NCBI RefSeq assembly: GCF_003751085.1
Contig: NZ_RJJY01000001.1
Coordinates: forward strand, 3,410,001 to 3,474,000
Direction of reading: 5' to 3'
From: Micromonospora sp. Llam0
Lineage (GTDB): Bacteria > Actinomycetota > Actinomycetes > Mycobacteriales > Micromonosporaceae
DNA length: 64,000 nt
The notes below the pieces were generated by a model. The model was not told the origin of the DNA and did not search any database. It saw nothing but the letters and a program-made list of their open reading frames with translations. Shown piece by piece: positions 34,333-42,843 of the stretch. The position numbers and the translations under genes are program-made. Every line of letters begins with the position of its first letter. The first letter of the stretch is position 1.

Positions 34333-35079
34333 CTAACTGTTGCGTACCGCCTGCGGCCACGAGCCGTTCGGCAGCCGCGAATGGTCACCGGCCTGGGCGG
34401 CAAGGTCGCGTTTCTCGCCGATCGATCCGACGAACCGCTCCCCGATCGCCAGCAGGTTGTCCAGACTGGCGGTCACCAGGTCGCCGACCGCCCCGGCGAG
34501 CGCGTCGATCGCCCACGGGATATTGATGACGGCCGCCGTGTCGACCGCAGCCTGGGCCAGATGGCCAGCGAGTTCCGTAACGACCCGCGCCAGCTCGACG
34601 GCGTACTCGATGTTCGACCGCGCCACGCCGAACAGCCACTGGCTGACAAACTCGGTCTTGACCACCGTCTCGTCGACAGCCCGCTGCTGGTGGCCGAGCT
34701 TGGACTGGTAGGCGGTCGCCGCCTCACCCGTCCAGCGGTGCAGGTTCTGGTCGAGCGGATCGACCACCTGGAAGGACAGCTCGGACACCGGGGTCCGGAC
34801 CTCGTCGAGCCACCGGAAACTGGTGGAGATGAGCGACAGTACCGGCAGTTGGTGGTCGACGGCGTGATCAACTCTGTCGAGGATCGTCTCGAGGTGTCCC
34901 CGGACCTGCTGCGACCGGTCGTGGATCCACCACTGCGCGCCGGCGCCGAGCATCCACTGCCAGCGGTTGATGTTGTCCATTGTCTCGTTGAACTTCTCCA
35001 CCGCGATCTCGACGCCGGAGTGGATCTGCTCGAACGCCTCGTTGAACGGCGGGCCGTACTCCTGGTCCGGCGGTGGCAT
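34333..35079 (-). CDS. WXG100-superfamily-like T7SS protein
   Basis: A 248-residue, mostly alpha-helical protein without a signal peptide. The segment NLHRWTGEAATAYQSKLGHQ contains the W-x-G turn and downstream helix of ESAT-6/WXG100-like folds, in the middle of the sequence as in longer T7SS substrates. The first 100 residues carry Trp-rich helices (NRWQWMLGAGAQWWIHDRSQ). It is the last of three co-oriented genes (36114, 35423, 35079), spaced by 10 and 23 bp. It likely leaves the cell through a type VII system encoded elsewhere or pairs with the EspC-like protein. Confidence 0.72.
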   Translation of the reverse strand: MPPPDQEYGPPFNEAFEQIHSGVEIAVEKFNETMDNINRWQWMLGAGAQWWIHDRSQQVRGHLETILDRVDHAVDHQLPVLSLISTSFRWLDEVRTPVSELSFQVVDPLDQNLHRWTGEAATAYQSKLGHQQRAVDETVVKTEFVSQWLFGVARSNIEYAVELARVVTELAGHLAQAAVDTAAVINIPWAIDALAGAVGDLVTASLDNLLAIGERFVGSIGEKRDLAAQAGDHSRLPNGSWPQAVRNS

Positions 35080-35102
35080 GGCCGGCTCTCCTCCCTGGCC
35101 GG

Positions 35103-35423
35103 CTACCGGCGGTAGACGTCGTTGAGGTCAAGTGCGATGACCGCGTCGGCCTCGTCGTAGCGGTCGGCCAAATCGCGCAGCACCGCGCCGATCTCATCGA
35201 ACTCGGTAGCGGCTTCGCCGAGCACCTTGGTCAGGAAGGCATGGAATTCGTCGTACGCGACGGAGTGCACGTCGCCGCTGACCTGGCCGATGTAGAACGC
35301 GGTCGGAGCGAGCGTCAACCGCTCGGCGGCGAGCTTGACACTCATCATGCTGTCGGACAGACGGTGCCACTTGCGGCTCTCGACCCGCAGCGCGTCGGTG
35401 ACAACGTTCAGCTCGTCGGCCAT
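35103..35423 (-). CDS. EspC/DUF2580-like T7SS-associated protein
   Basis: A 106-residue helical protein, MADELNVVTDALRVESRKWH then a second helix pair with YDEFHAFLTKVL and a C-terminal DRYDEADAVIALDLNDVYRR. Size, helical hairpin and the Y-x3-D/E-type C-terminal element (YDEAD) match ESX-secreted EspC-like proteins, where YxxxD/E is the export signal. ATG 35423 follows GAGGAGA. It is the middle gene of the three-gene unit and may form a heterodimer with a neighbour. Confidence 0.75.
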   Translation of the reverse strand: MADELNVVTDALRVESRKWHRLSDSMMSVKLAAERLTLAPTAFYIGQVSGDVHSVAYDEFHAFLTKVLGEAATEFDEIGAVLRDLADRYDEADAVIALDLNDVYRR

Positions 35424-35433
35424 TTCGCTCTCC

Positions 35434-36114
35434 TCATCCGCTGAGGTGATGGGGATGCCCGGCGAGACCGGCGGCCCGCATCGCGGCCAGGGCTTCGCCG
35501 CGTAGTTGCGCGGCGTCGGCACCGGCGACGCGTCGCACGTCGCCGATGACGCCGACGAGGCCACGGCCACGCAGCCGCAGGGTCAGATAGCCGTGCGGGC
35601 CCGGCACGCCACGTTCGTCCGCGGCGGGCGGCGTTTGCCTGCGGGACAGCCGCCGCAGTGCCGCGCCGTTGCGGTCCAGGGTCGCCCGCAGCCTGCCGGA
35701 CCAGCCGGGATCGTCCGAAGTCGGCGGCGGCTCGTCCGAAGCCGGCATTGGATCGTCCAGCGCTGGCTCGTTGCGTCTGCGGTGGCCGGCGTCGACACGC
35801 AACGCGGCGAGCGCGGCGGATTCGAACGACGCCCGCACCGCACTGACGTACGCCTCGTACAACGCCGCCGCGAAAGCCGATGGCGGCAGGCGTTCGCGCC
35901 AACGGCGGGCGACCGTGACGTCGAGGACCCGTGCGCGGTCGTCAACCGTCACGCTGACCGTGCCGGTCGTGTCCGTGGCGTGGTGCGGCCCAATGGACCG
36001 GTGGTCGTGGTCGGCGGTGAGTGCGAACGCCTCGGCGCGCTCGCGCAGCCCGTCGGGGTCCGCGACGCCGACGAGGTGGGCAAGCCGGCGTCGGCCAGGT
36101 CCGCTGGGGGCCAT
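35434..36114 (-). CDS. YbaB/EbfC-like protein of the T7SS-type unit
   Basis: A 226-residue protein. The region about 40-115 (TGTVSVTVDDRARVLDVTVA, then a long helix SAFAAALYEAYVSAVRASFE) resembles YbaB/EbfC nucleoid-associated folds that often precede T7SS substrate genes in actinomycetes. The second half repeats a similar strand-helix pattern (GYLTLRLRGRGLVGVIGDVR, then AAQLRGEALAAMRAAGLA), suggesting an internal duplication. ATG 36114 has AAGGAGG six bases upstream. A GTG at 36120 would overlap that site. It heads the three-gene unit. Whether it binds DNA or acts as a chaperone is open. Confidence 0.65.
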   Translation of the reverse strand: MAPSGPGRRRLAHLVGVADPDGLRERAEAFALTADHDHRSIGPHHATDTTGTVSVTVDDRARVLDVTVARRWRERLPPSAFAAALYEAYVSAVRASFESAALAALRVDAGHRRRNEPALDDPMPASDEPPPTSDDPGWSGRLRATLDRNGAALRRLSRRQTPPAADERGVPGPHGYLTLRLRGRGLVGVIGDVRRVAGADAAQLRGEALAAMRAAGLAGHPHHLSG

Positions 36115-36298
36115 CGGCACCCTCCTTGGCCCGGACCACGTAGGGCGCGGTCCGTACTCGGGTAGTCGCCGCCATCAACGACGATACGCAGAGTCAGCCA
36201 GATTGGGTGTCAGATAACATACAGCAGCATCAATTACATCGGGTCGGTGCGCGGACCTGCGGCTCAGCCGCGGACCTGTGGTGGGATCCAGTCGGACC

Positions 36299-36333
36299 GT
36301 CCGGCCCCCGCACCCGTGGTGTGGGGGCCGGAC
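36299..36333 (-). terminator. Terminator of the secreted beta-propeller gene
   Basis: GTCCGGCCCCC (36299-36309) pairs exactly with GGGGGCCGGAC (36323-36333) across a 13-nt loop that can pair further (CAC/GTG). It begins 9 bp beyond the stop of the gene at 36343 and is oriented to end its transcript. Confidence 0.8.
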
Positions 36334-36342
36334 GGCGGATCG

Positions 36343-37371
36343 TCACCAGAGAGCGGTTATCCGGACCACCGTGTACGGCAGCACCGGGTCGGTCGCCCCG
36401 TACTGGAAGTTGACCACCAGCAGGTCGCGGCCGTCGAACGCGGCCGTCGACGGGCCGTGCAGCCGGGGGTCGGTGACCCGGGCCAGCAGCGTGGCCCGGG
36501 TGGCCTGGCGGTGCAGCCGCAGCACATTGACCGTGTCGCCGTTACCGTCGACGTTGCTGACCGCGTACAGCAGGCCGCCCCGGATCAGCAGACCGTCGCC
36601 GTGTACCGCCACGCCGCCCAGGTCGATCGCGGAGACGGTACGCCGCCGCAGGTCGACGCGGTGCAGCGCGCCGTCGTTGTAGTCCGCGACGATCAGATAC
36701 CGCTGGTCCGGGGTGACCACCAGTCCGTTGAGGTTGAACCCGTCGTCGTAGTCGATGCCGGTGCCCCGCAGGTCGACGAACGGCCGCAGCGGTGCGGTCG
36801 CCCCGACGCCGCCACGCAGCTGCCCGGCAGGGATCCGGTACAGAGTTGGCTGGAACGAGTCGGTCACGTAGACGTCGCCATTGGCGGCCAGCGCGACGTC
36901 GTTGAGCATCGAGTTCGGGATGCCGGTGGCGAAGCGGTGCAGCAGGTCGCCGCTGCGGGTGTCGTACACCCAGACGTAGCCGGTGCCGCCGCCGGCAACG
37001 ATCAGCCGGCCTGCCCGGTCGACCTTCATGCCACCGGCGGTGGTCCGGCCGTCGGCGGCGTTGCCGGGCAGCCAGACGGTGGTACGTGGGGAGCGGACGT
37101 CGCCCCGGTAGATCCGCCCGTCGGTGAGGCTGCTGACGTAGAAGTACGGGCCGCGTGGGTCGCGGGCGATGCCTTCCGGGTAGGCGTCGTCGCCGGCCAG
37201 CACGTAGCTGCCCGGCCGCTGGTGGTGCTGGTGGTGGTGCGCCTGTGCTGAGGCGGCGTGGAACGCGATCGGCGCGGCCACAGCGGGAGCCGCCGGTGCC
37301 GCCGGCCCAGCGGCGAGTACGCCGGACGTCGCGGCGACGGCGGCCACGACGAGCAGTCGAGATGTGTGCAC
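36343..37371 (-). CDS. Secreted beta-propeller protein (SMP-30/NHL-like)
   Basis: A 342-residue exported protein. The signal peptide ends near residue 34 (APAVAAP), and a His-rich stretch (AQAHHHQHHQRPG) follows. The rest is built of repeating blades such as YPEGIARDPRGPYFYVSS, GGMKVDRAGRLIVAGGGTG, LNDVALAANGDVYVTDSF and LNGLVVTPDQRYLIVADYND, the pattern of six-bladed SMP-30/gluconolactonase and strictosidine-synthase-like propellers. Those enzymes are calcium-dependent lactonases or hydrolases, but the substrate here is unknown. GTG 37371 follows GGAAGGG. It is divergent from the LysR gene, with a T-N11-A type site between them, so LysR control is likely. Confidence 0.82.
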   Translation of the reverse strand: MHTSRLLVVAAVAATSGVLAAGPAAPAAPAVAAPIAFHAASAQAHHHQHHQRPGSYVLAGDDAYPEGIARDPRGPYFYVSSLTDGRIYRGDVRSPRTTVWLPGNAADGRTTAGGMKVDRAGRLIVAGGGTGYVWVYDTRSGDLLHRFATGIPNSMLNDVALAANGDVYVTDSFQPTLYRIPAGQLRGGVGATAPLRPFVDLRGTGIDYDDGFNLNGLVVTPDQRYLIVADYNDGALHRVDLRRRTVSAIDLGGVAVHGDGLLIRGGLLYAVSNVDGNGDTVNVLRLHRQATRATLLARVTDPRLHGPSTAAFDGRDLLVVNFQYGATDPVLPYTVVRITALW

Positions 37372-37439
37372 TGTGTCCCTTCCGGTGGTGGGTCGATTCG
37401 AGCCTGACCGGCGGGAACGACCCACAACAAGATCACCTG

Positions 37440-37455
37440 GGTATGTCGGGATACC
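37440..37455. promoter_or_regulatory. LysR-box-like inverted repeat
   Basis: GGTATGTCGGGATACC has arms GGTAT and ATACC around a 6-nt centre, fitting the T-N11-A LysR consensus. It lies just upstream of the LysR gene start (37464) and 69 bp from the divergent propeller gene. This is the usual place for LysR autoregulation and activation of the neighbour. Confidence 0.55.
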
Positions 37456-37463
37456 GTGCCGGT

Positions 37464-38399
37464 ATGTCGGTCGATCTGCGCGTCATGCGGTACGTCGTCG
37501 CCGTCGCCGAGGAGGGCAGCTTCGAGGGCGCGGCGCGCCGGCTGCACATGGCGCAGCCGCCGCTGAGCCGGCAGATCCGTGACCTGGAGCGGCAGCTCGG
37601 CGTACCACTGTTCGAGCGGCGGCCGACCAGGCTGACCGACGCGGGCGTGGCGTTCGTGGCGTCCGCCCGGCGGCTGCTCGACGACGCCGACTCGGTGGTC
37701 CGGGCGGCCAGGGCCGCCGGGCAGGGTCGGACCGGCACGGTACGGATCGGGTTGGTCGCCAGCGCCGCCGCCGAGGTGCTGCCGCGTCTGCTGGCGGCAG
37801 TACGGGCGGCCCATCCGCAGATCACCGTACGGACACGGGAGGCGTGGCCGGCCGAGCTGGACGCCGGGCTGCGGGCCGGCCATTTCGACCTGGTGCTGTC
37901 CCGGGGGATGCCGGTCCACCCGGACCTGGACCGGCAGACGGTACGCCGGGAGCCGCTGGTCGCGGTGGTCGACGCCGGGCATCCGCTGGCCGGGCGTACC
38001 GCTATCGGATCGAACGCGGTCGGGTCGGACGCGGTCGGGTCGGACGCGGTCGGGTTGGCCGACCTGGCCGGCGGCCGGCTGAGTCTGCCGCCGGAGGAAC
38101 TGACGCCCGGCTACCGGTCGGCGATCCTGGCCGCCTGCGCCCGCGCCGGGGTGGCCGTCGAGGTGGTCGACTGCGAGCAGGTGGGGTGGCGCCGGATCGG
38201 GCTGGCCGACGTCGACGGTTTCGCCCTGGTGCCCCGCTCACTCGCCCATCTGCCAACAATGGATGGAGTGGTGCTCCGGCTGACCGACGAGCTGCCCGCC
38301 CCCGATCTGGAGCTGGTGTGGCGGCGGGACGCGACGTCACCGGCCGGGCTGGCCGTCGCCCGGGTCGCAGGACGACTCACTCACGACCGGCGCCGGTGA
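37464..38399 (+). CDS. LysR-family transcriptional regulator
   Basis: A 311-residue LysR protein. The winged helix (MRYVVAVAEEGSFEGAARRL then MAQPPLSRQIRDLERQLGVP) occupies about 1-60, and the periplasmic-binding-like effector domain follows from about 90 (GTVRIGLVASAAAEVLPRLL). Around residues 182-198 three copies of a 15-bp repeat (38016-38058) insert NAVGSDAVGSDAVG, a local expansion inside the effector domain that is probably tolerated in a loop. ATG 37464 is the family-standard start (MSVDLRVMRYVVAVAE). An in-frame ATG at 37443 lies in the operator. Confidence 0.93.
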   Translation: MSVDLRVMRYVVAVAEEGSFEGAARRLHMAQPPLSRQIRDLERQLGVPLFERRPTRLTDAGVAFVASARRLLDDADSVVRAARAAGQGRTGTVRIGLVASAAAEVLPRLLAAVRAAHPQITVRTREAWPAELDAGLRAGHFDLVLSRGMPVHPDLDRQTVRREPLVAVVDAGHPLAGRTAIGSNAVGSDAVGSDAVGLADLAGGRLSLPPEELTPGYRSAILAACARAGVAVEVVDCEQVGWRRIGLADVDGFALVPRSLAHLPTMDGVVLRLTDELPAPDLELVWRRDATSPAGLAVARVAGRLTHDRRR

Positions 38400-38521
38400 G
38401 CCCACACCAAGGACGTCACCCGGCAACAGCCTCAAGTTCGTCGACGAAACGTTTCCACCTCCATCGATCGATGCTCTCCTATTTCAGGAAGGTTTCCGGT
38501 CATCCTGTGAGGAGTGAACCG

Positions 38522-40747
38522 ATGGTGTCGACACGAGCAGGAGTGCTGGTGGCGGCGACGCTGCTGGCCCTGACCCCGGCTGCCCCGGCGGCGGCCGCCG
38601 TACCCGAGGCGACGGTGCACGACGTCGGCGGCCCGACCGCCGTCGCCGACTCGTACATCGTCGTGCTGGCCGAAACGGCGGCCACCGCCGACACGGTCGA
38701 ACGCACCGCGTACGCGGTCGCCGGCCGGCACGGCGGCGACGTCGCCCAAGTCTACCGGCACGCCCTGCACGGCTTCGAGGTCCGCCTGTCACTACGCCAG
38801 GCCCGCCGGCTGGCCGCCGACCCACGGGTGGCGTCGGTGACCCAGAACCACACCGTGACGGCGGCAGACATCCAGACCCCGGTGCCGTCCTGGGGCCTGG
38901 ACCGCATCGACCAGCGGACCCGGCCGCTCGACGACAGCTACACCTACCCGGACGTCGACCCGGTCGTGCAGGCGTACATCATCGACACCGGCGTGCGGCT
39001 GACCCATCAGGAGTTCGCCGGGCGGGTACGCGCCGGGCGGGACATCATCGACAACGACGCCGACCCGAGCGACTGCCGGGGGCACGGCACCCATGTCGCC
39101 GGCACGGTCAGCGGCACCACGTACGGCGTGGCCAAGAACGTGGAACTGGTCGCCGTCCGGGTGCTCAACTGCGACGGCCAGGGCACCGTCGCGAACGTGG
39201 TCGGCGGCATCGACTGGGTCACCGCCGACCACCGCCCCGGCGTACCGGCGGTCGCCAACGTCAGCCTCGGCGGCAGCGGCAGCATCCCGATCGACCAGGC
39301 CGTGGCCAACTCCACCGCCGACGGCGTCACCTACATCGTCTCCGCCGGCAACGGTAGCGGCGCCGACGCCTGCGCCAACTCCCCCGCCCGATCCCCGCAC
39401 GCGATCACCGTCGCCGCCACCGGCCCCGACGACGCCCGCGCGCCCTTCTCCAACGTTGGCAAATGCGTCGATATCTTCGCCCCCGGCGTCGACATCGTGT
39501 CGGCCGGCATCGCCGACGACACCGCACAAGCACCGGCGAGCGGCACCTCGATGGCCGCCCCGCACGTCACCGGCGCAGCCGCACTGATCCTCGCCGCACA
39601 CCCCGACTACACGCCGGCCCAGGTCACCGACGCGTTGCTCACCGAGGCGACCCCCGACATCGTCACCGACGCCGGGGTCGGGCCGAACCGGCTGCTGTAC
39701 GTCGACGCCGGCACCCCCGCCGACGACTTCTCGCTCACCGTCGGCCCGGCCGACGCCACCGCCCCGGCCGGTGACACCGTCACCATCACTGTCACGTCGA
39801 CGGTCACCGCCGGCGGCACGCAGTCCGTGGCCCTGTCCGCCGTCGGGCTGCCGACCGGCGCGACCGCCACCTTCACCCCGTCAACGATCGGCGCGGACGG
39901 CGGCACCAGCACCTTGACCGTCACCACCGCCACCCTGACCACCCCCGGCACGTACTCTTTGCTGATCCTCGGCACCGGCGCGAGCGCCACCCGGGCGGTA
40001 CGGTTCGCCCTGACCGTCGAGGCGGCACCGGGCTGCGTCGGCGTCAACGACAACGACGCGCCGCTGCCGTTGAGCACCACCGTCGACATCCCGATCACGG
40101 TGTCCGGCTGCGCGGGCAACGCCGCCGCCAACAGCACCATCCGGGTCGTGCTCGACCACACCGCGATCGCCGACCTCACGGTGGACCTGATCGCCCCCGA
40201 CGGCACCCGCTACTTCCTGATCTACCGCACCGGGCACGGGGCGGACAGCCACGTCGACTACACCTTCACCCACGACCTGTCCGACAAGGTCGCCGACGGG
40301 ATCTGGAACCTGCGGATCCGCGACAACGGCCCGGTCGGCACCGGGTTCTTCGACTCGTGGACGCTGGACCTGGCCGGCACCGAGCTGCCCGTCGGGGTCT
40401 GCGGCGGTCGGGCCACCACCGACCTGCCGATCGGTGACCGGGAAACCGTCGAGAGCCCGATCACGGTGGCCGGCTGTGACCGGGCCCCGGGCCGCAGCGT
40501 CGTCGTGGAGATCCGGGTCGTGCACCCGTGGTCACGCCACCTCAGCTTCGACCTGGTCGCCCCGGATGGCCGCAGGTTCGTACTGCAGGGCGTCAACGGG
40601 ATGGGCCTGCCGAACATGTTCCGGACCTTCGTCGTCGACCTCTCCGGCTACGGCGATCCGAACGGCACCTGGAAGCTGCGGGTCGAGGACCACTTCTGGG
40701 GTGGCTCCGGGCCGGCGTACATCGACCATTGGAAGCTGACCCTCTGA
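38522..40747 (+). CDS. Secreted S8 (subtilisin-like) protease with two P-type domains
   Basis: A 741-residue exported protease. A signal peptide (1-26) is followed by an I9-type inhibitory pro-domain (about 43-115, DSYIVVLAET...VASVTQNH) and the S8 domain (about 125-400) with Asp155 (AYIIDTGV), His188 (CRGHGTHVAGT) and Ser342 (SGTSMAAPHVTG). A beta-sandwich (about 405-500) follows, then two proprotein-convertase P-like jelly-roll domains (about 505-620 and 625-741). Each has a DLTVDLIAPDGTR- or HLSFDLVAPDGRR-type strand and a GTGFFDSW- or GPAYIDHWKL-type end. ATG 38522 has GAGGAG upstream. The gene appears monocistronic and ends inside a bidirectional terminator. Confidence 0.95.
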   Translation: MVSTRAGVLVAATLLALTPAAPAAAAVPEATVHDVGGPTAVADSYIVVLAETAATADTVERTAYAVAGRHGGDVAQVYRHALHGFEVRLSLRQARRLAADPRVASVTQNHTVTAADIQTPVPSWGLDRIDQRTRPLDDSYTYPDVDPVVQAYIIDTGVRLTHQEFAGRVRAGRDIIDNDADPSDCRGHGTHVAGTVSGTTYGVAKNVELVAVRVLNCDGQGTVANVVGGIDWVTADHRPGVPAVANVSLGGSGSIPIDQAVANSTADGVTYIVSAGNGSGADACANSPARSPHAITVAATGPDDARAPFSNVGKCVDIFAPGVDIVSAGIADDTAQAPASGTSMAAPHVTGAAALILAAHPDYTPAQVTDALLTEATPDIVTDAGVGPNRLLYVDAGTPADDFSLTVGPADATAPAGDTVTITVTSTVTAGGTQSVALSAVGLPTGATATFTPSTIGADGGTSTLTVTTATLTTPGTYSLLILGTGASATRAVRFALTVEAAPGCVGVNDNDAPLPLSTTVDIPITVSGCAGNAAANSTIRVVLDHTAIADLTVDLIAPDGTRYFLIYRTGHGADSHVDYTFTHDLSDKVADGIWNLRIRDNGPVGTGFFDSWTLDLAGTELPVGVCGGRATTDLPIGDRETVESPITVAGCDRAPGRSVVVEIRVVHPWSRHLSFDLVAPDGRRFVLQGVNGMGLPNMFRTFVVDLSGYGDPNGTWKLRVEDHFWGGSGPAYIDHWKLTL

Positions 40748-40794
40748 TCCGGGCCACCGCCTGAGGTACGCGGGCTGCGGTGGTCACCGGATCA
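40745..40794. terminator. Symmetrical bidirectional terminator containing both stop codons
   Basis: TGATCCGG (40745-40752) pairs with CCGGATCA (40787-40794), and CCACCGC (40754-40760) pairs with GCGGTGG (40777-40783). The outer arms contain the TGA stops of the convergent S8 protease (40745-40747) and the GT39 gene (complement of 40792-40794). Confidence 0.7.
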
Positions 40795-42531
40795 GCGGCG
40801 GAAGATCGTCATCGAGTGGCCGACCTGGTCGATCGGCTCACTGCTGTCGATCAGCTCACGCAACTCACCGCCGGTGGTCGCCACCCAGGTGTTCGACACC
40901 ACCAGCAGACCGCGTACCTCCTCGGGCGGCACCTCGCGCGGATCGGTGGCGGTGATGCCGTAGTACTCCGGCACGCCGGCACCCTTGTAGGCCAGCCACA
41001 CCCGCTCGTCCGGGTACCGCTCCCGCAGCCGGTCGGCCAGCCGGCCCAGGTCCTGTCCCCAGTCCACGTTCGAGTCGTGCAGGTGGTGGTAGGTGCGGGC
41101 CGGGCCGCCGAACGCCTCGTTGGCGTACGGCAGGTAGAACGGGAACGCGCGGGCCGAGCTGACCGCGACCAGCGCGACCAGCGCCACCGCGGCCGGCCGG
41201 GCGTACCGGGCGGCGGCGGCCGGCCACCGTACGACGGTCACGGCCGCCGCCGCCACGGCCAGGAAGATCGGGACGACGATCGCGTACCGCACGCCGAGGT
41301 CGCGGGAACCGGTCATCGCGACGGCCAGCAGTACGCCTGCCGGCAGCAGCAGGTACCCGGCGGCCGGGCGCAGCCGGGGCACCGACAGCATCGCTGCCGC
41401 GCCGACCAGCCACAGCACCAGCGCTCCGATCGGCGTCTTCACCAGCAACGCGGCCGGCAGGTAGTACCACCGGTGGCCGGAGTACGTCTCCCCGAACAGG
41501 TACCCGCCCCATTTCCAGTCCTCGAAGCCGAACTGGATCCGCATGCCGTCGCGGAACGACTCCGGAAACGGCAGCCAGTCGATCGCTGTCCCGCGTAGCC
41601 CGTCGATCGCCGGCACCGAGCCAGCCGGCACCGTCTGCAGCCGCGGGTCGACGACGAGGTAGCTGACCCACACGGTCAGCAACGCGAGGAGTCCGATCGC
41701 GGTCGCGGCCCCACCGGCGACGACGAACCGCCGGGCCCGGGGCGACGACGGCCGGGCCGGCCAGGCCGGACGGGCGTGCCAGACCGACCAGGCGGCCAGC
41801 GGCAGCAGCACCGGGACCGCCGCCAACGCGCTCATCTTGGTGGCCAGCGCCGCGCCGAGCGCCAGGCCGGCCAACGGCAGGTAGACCCACAGCCGCCGCC
41901 GGGCCCGCCACAGCAGCCAGGCCGAGGTCAGCAGGAACCCGGCGGCGGGTAGGTCCAGAGTGGCCAAAGAGCCGTGCGCGATCACGTCGGGCGTGAACGC
42001 GTACACCGCCAGAGCGATCAGGGCGCCGGCCGGTCCGGTGATGTCGCGGGCGAACGCGAGGACCACCAGCCCGAACGCGAGAGTCAGCAGGATCATCGGC
42101 AACCGGGCCAGCAACAGCAGCCGGTCGGCGTCGTTGCCCGCTTCGTACAGCACGTGCCGCCCGAGGTCCGTCTGGTTGCCCTGGAAGGACGGCTGGATGT
42201 CCGGGTCGGCGAACGCCAGGCCGGCCCCGATGATCAGTTTGCCCAGCGGCGGATGTTCCGGGTTGACCTGCAGACCGCCGCCCTGCAGGTAGAGCGCCGC
42301 CGCACCTACGTACACCGGCTCGTCGATGGTCGGCGCCTGCGCCACCGCGGTGGTGACCATCGCGACCGCCATCTGCCCCAGCAGCAACGCCACGACCAGC
42401 GGATACCACCAACGCCGGTGCCGTCGCAGCCAGCCGGGCCGATCCGATTTCTCCGTCACCGTGCTCGGATGGTCATCCGAGGTGACGGGTACATCCCGGT
42501 CGAGGACTCCCGACTTGCGCAAAAGGCTCAC
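40792..42531 (-). CDS. GT39/PMT-like membrane glycosyltransferase
   Basis: A 579-residue multipass membrane protein with about 11 hydrophobic segments after a cytoplasmic tail of 45 residues. The first outer loop has the acidic pair APTIDEPVYVGAA, and later HPPLGKLIIG, typical of the ArnT/PMT superfamily, which uses polyprenyl-phosphate sugars (HPP-x-G-K is the conserved loop). The C-terminal soluble part (HHLHDSNVDWGQDLGRLADR) is typical of actinobacterial members of this group. It likely glycosylates exported proteins or envelope glycans; donor and acceptor are unknown. It converges on the S8 protease. Confidence 0.85.
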   Translation of the reverse strand: MSLLRKSGVLDRDVPVTSDDHPSTVTEKSDRPGWLRRHRRWWYPLVVALLLGQMAVAMVTTAVAQAPTIDEPVYVGAAALYLQGGGLQVNPEHPPLGKLIIGAGLAFADPDIQPSFQGNQTDLGRHVLYEAGNDADRLLLLARLPMILLTLAFGLVVLAFARDITGPAGALIALAVYAFTPDVIAHGSLATLDLPAAGFLLTSAWLLWRARRRLWVYLPLAGLALGAALATKMSALAAVPVLLPLAAWSVWHARPAWPARPSSPRARRFVVAGGAATAIGLLALLTVWVSYLVVDPRLQTVPAGSVPAIDGLRGTAIDWLPFPESFRDGMRIQFGFEDWKWGGYLFGETYSGHRWYYLPAALLVKTPIGALVLWLVGAAAMLSVPRLRPAAGYLLLPAGVLLAVAMTGSRDLGVRYAIVVPIFLAVAAAAVTVVRWPAAAARYARPAAVALVALVAVSSARAFPFYLPYANEAFGGPARTYHHLHDSNVDWGQDLGRLADRLRERYPDERVWLAYKGAGVPEYYGITATDPREVPPEEVRGLLVVSNTWVATTGGELRELIDSSEPIDQVGHSMTIFRR

Positions 42532-42843
42532 GGGCCGGCAGCCTACCCCGTCGCCCGGCTGCGACCGTCACCTCGCTTGGGTGATGCGCCGTAGATTCGG
42601 CATCGCCCCGATCGGCCAGCGCAGGAACATGCGCTCCTCGCCGTCAACTGACCGGCGGTCCAGCAGCTCGGCGCCCAACAGCAGGTACGGACGCAGCCGC
42701 CGACGGTCTGAGGTGACGCTGAGGAAAACATGAGGGATCCCTGGTGGGCCGCAGGTGGCGGATGCCTCCTGCGGCCCATCGGTTCGGTTCGTTCGGTGAG
42801 ACTGGTCGGCTCCGCCGGCCCCGGGGTCACCGTGGCCGTCGGG
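42532..42843. other. Intergenic region with terminator and a doubtful coding remnant
   Basis: Apart from the hairpin at 42745-42778 the stretch holds no convincing gene. On the - strand a frame ending at about 42574 reads RRLRPYLLLGAELLDRRSVD then GEERMFLRWPIGAMPNLRRI, which looks protein-like, but no start codon with a ribosome-binding site opens it. It may be the tail of a decayed small gene. Confidence 0.4.
42745..42778 (-). terminator. Terminator of the secreted hypothetical gene
   Basis: TGGGCCGCAGG (42745-42755) pairs exactly with CCTGCGGCCCA (42768-42778) over a 12-nt loop, 66 bp downstream of the stop of the gene ending at 42844. Confidence 0.65.
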
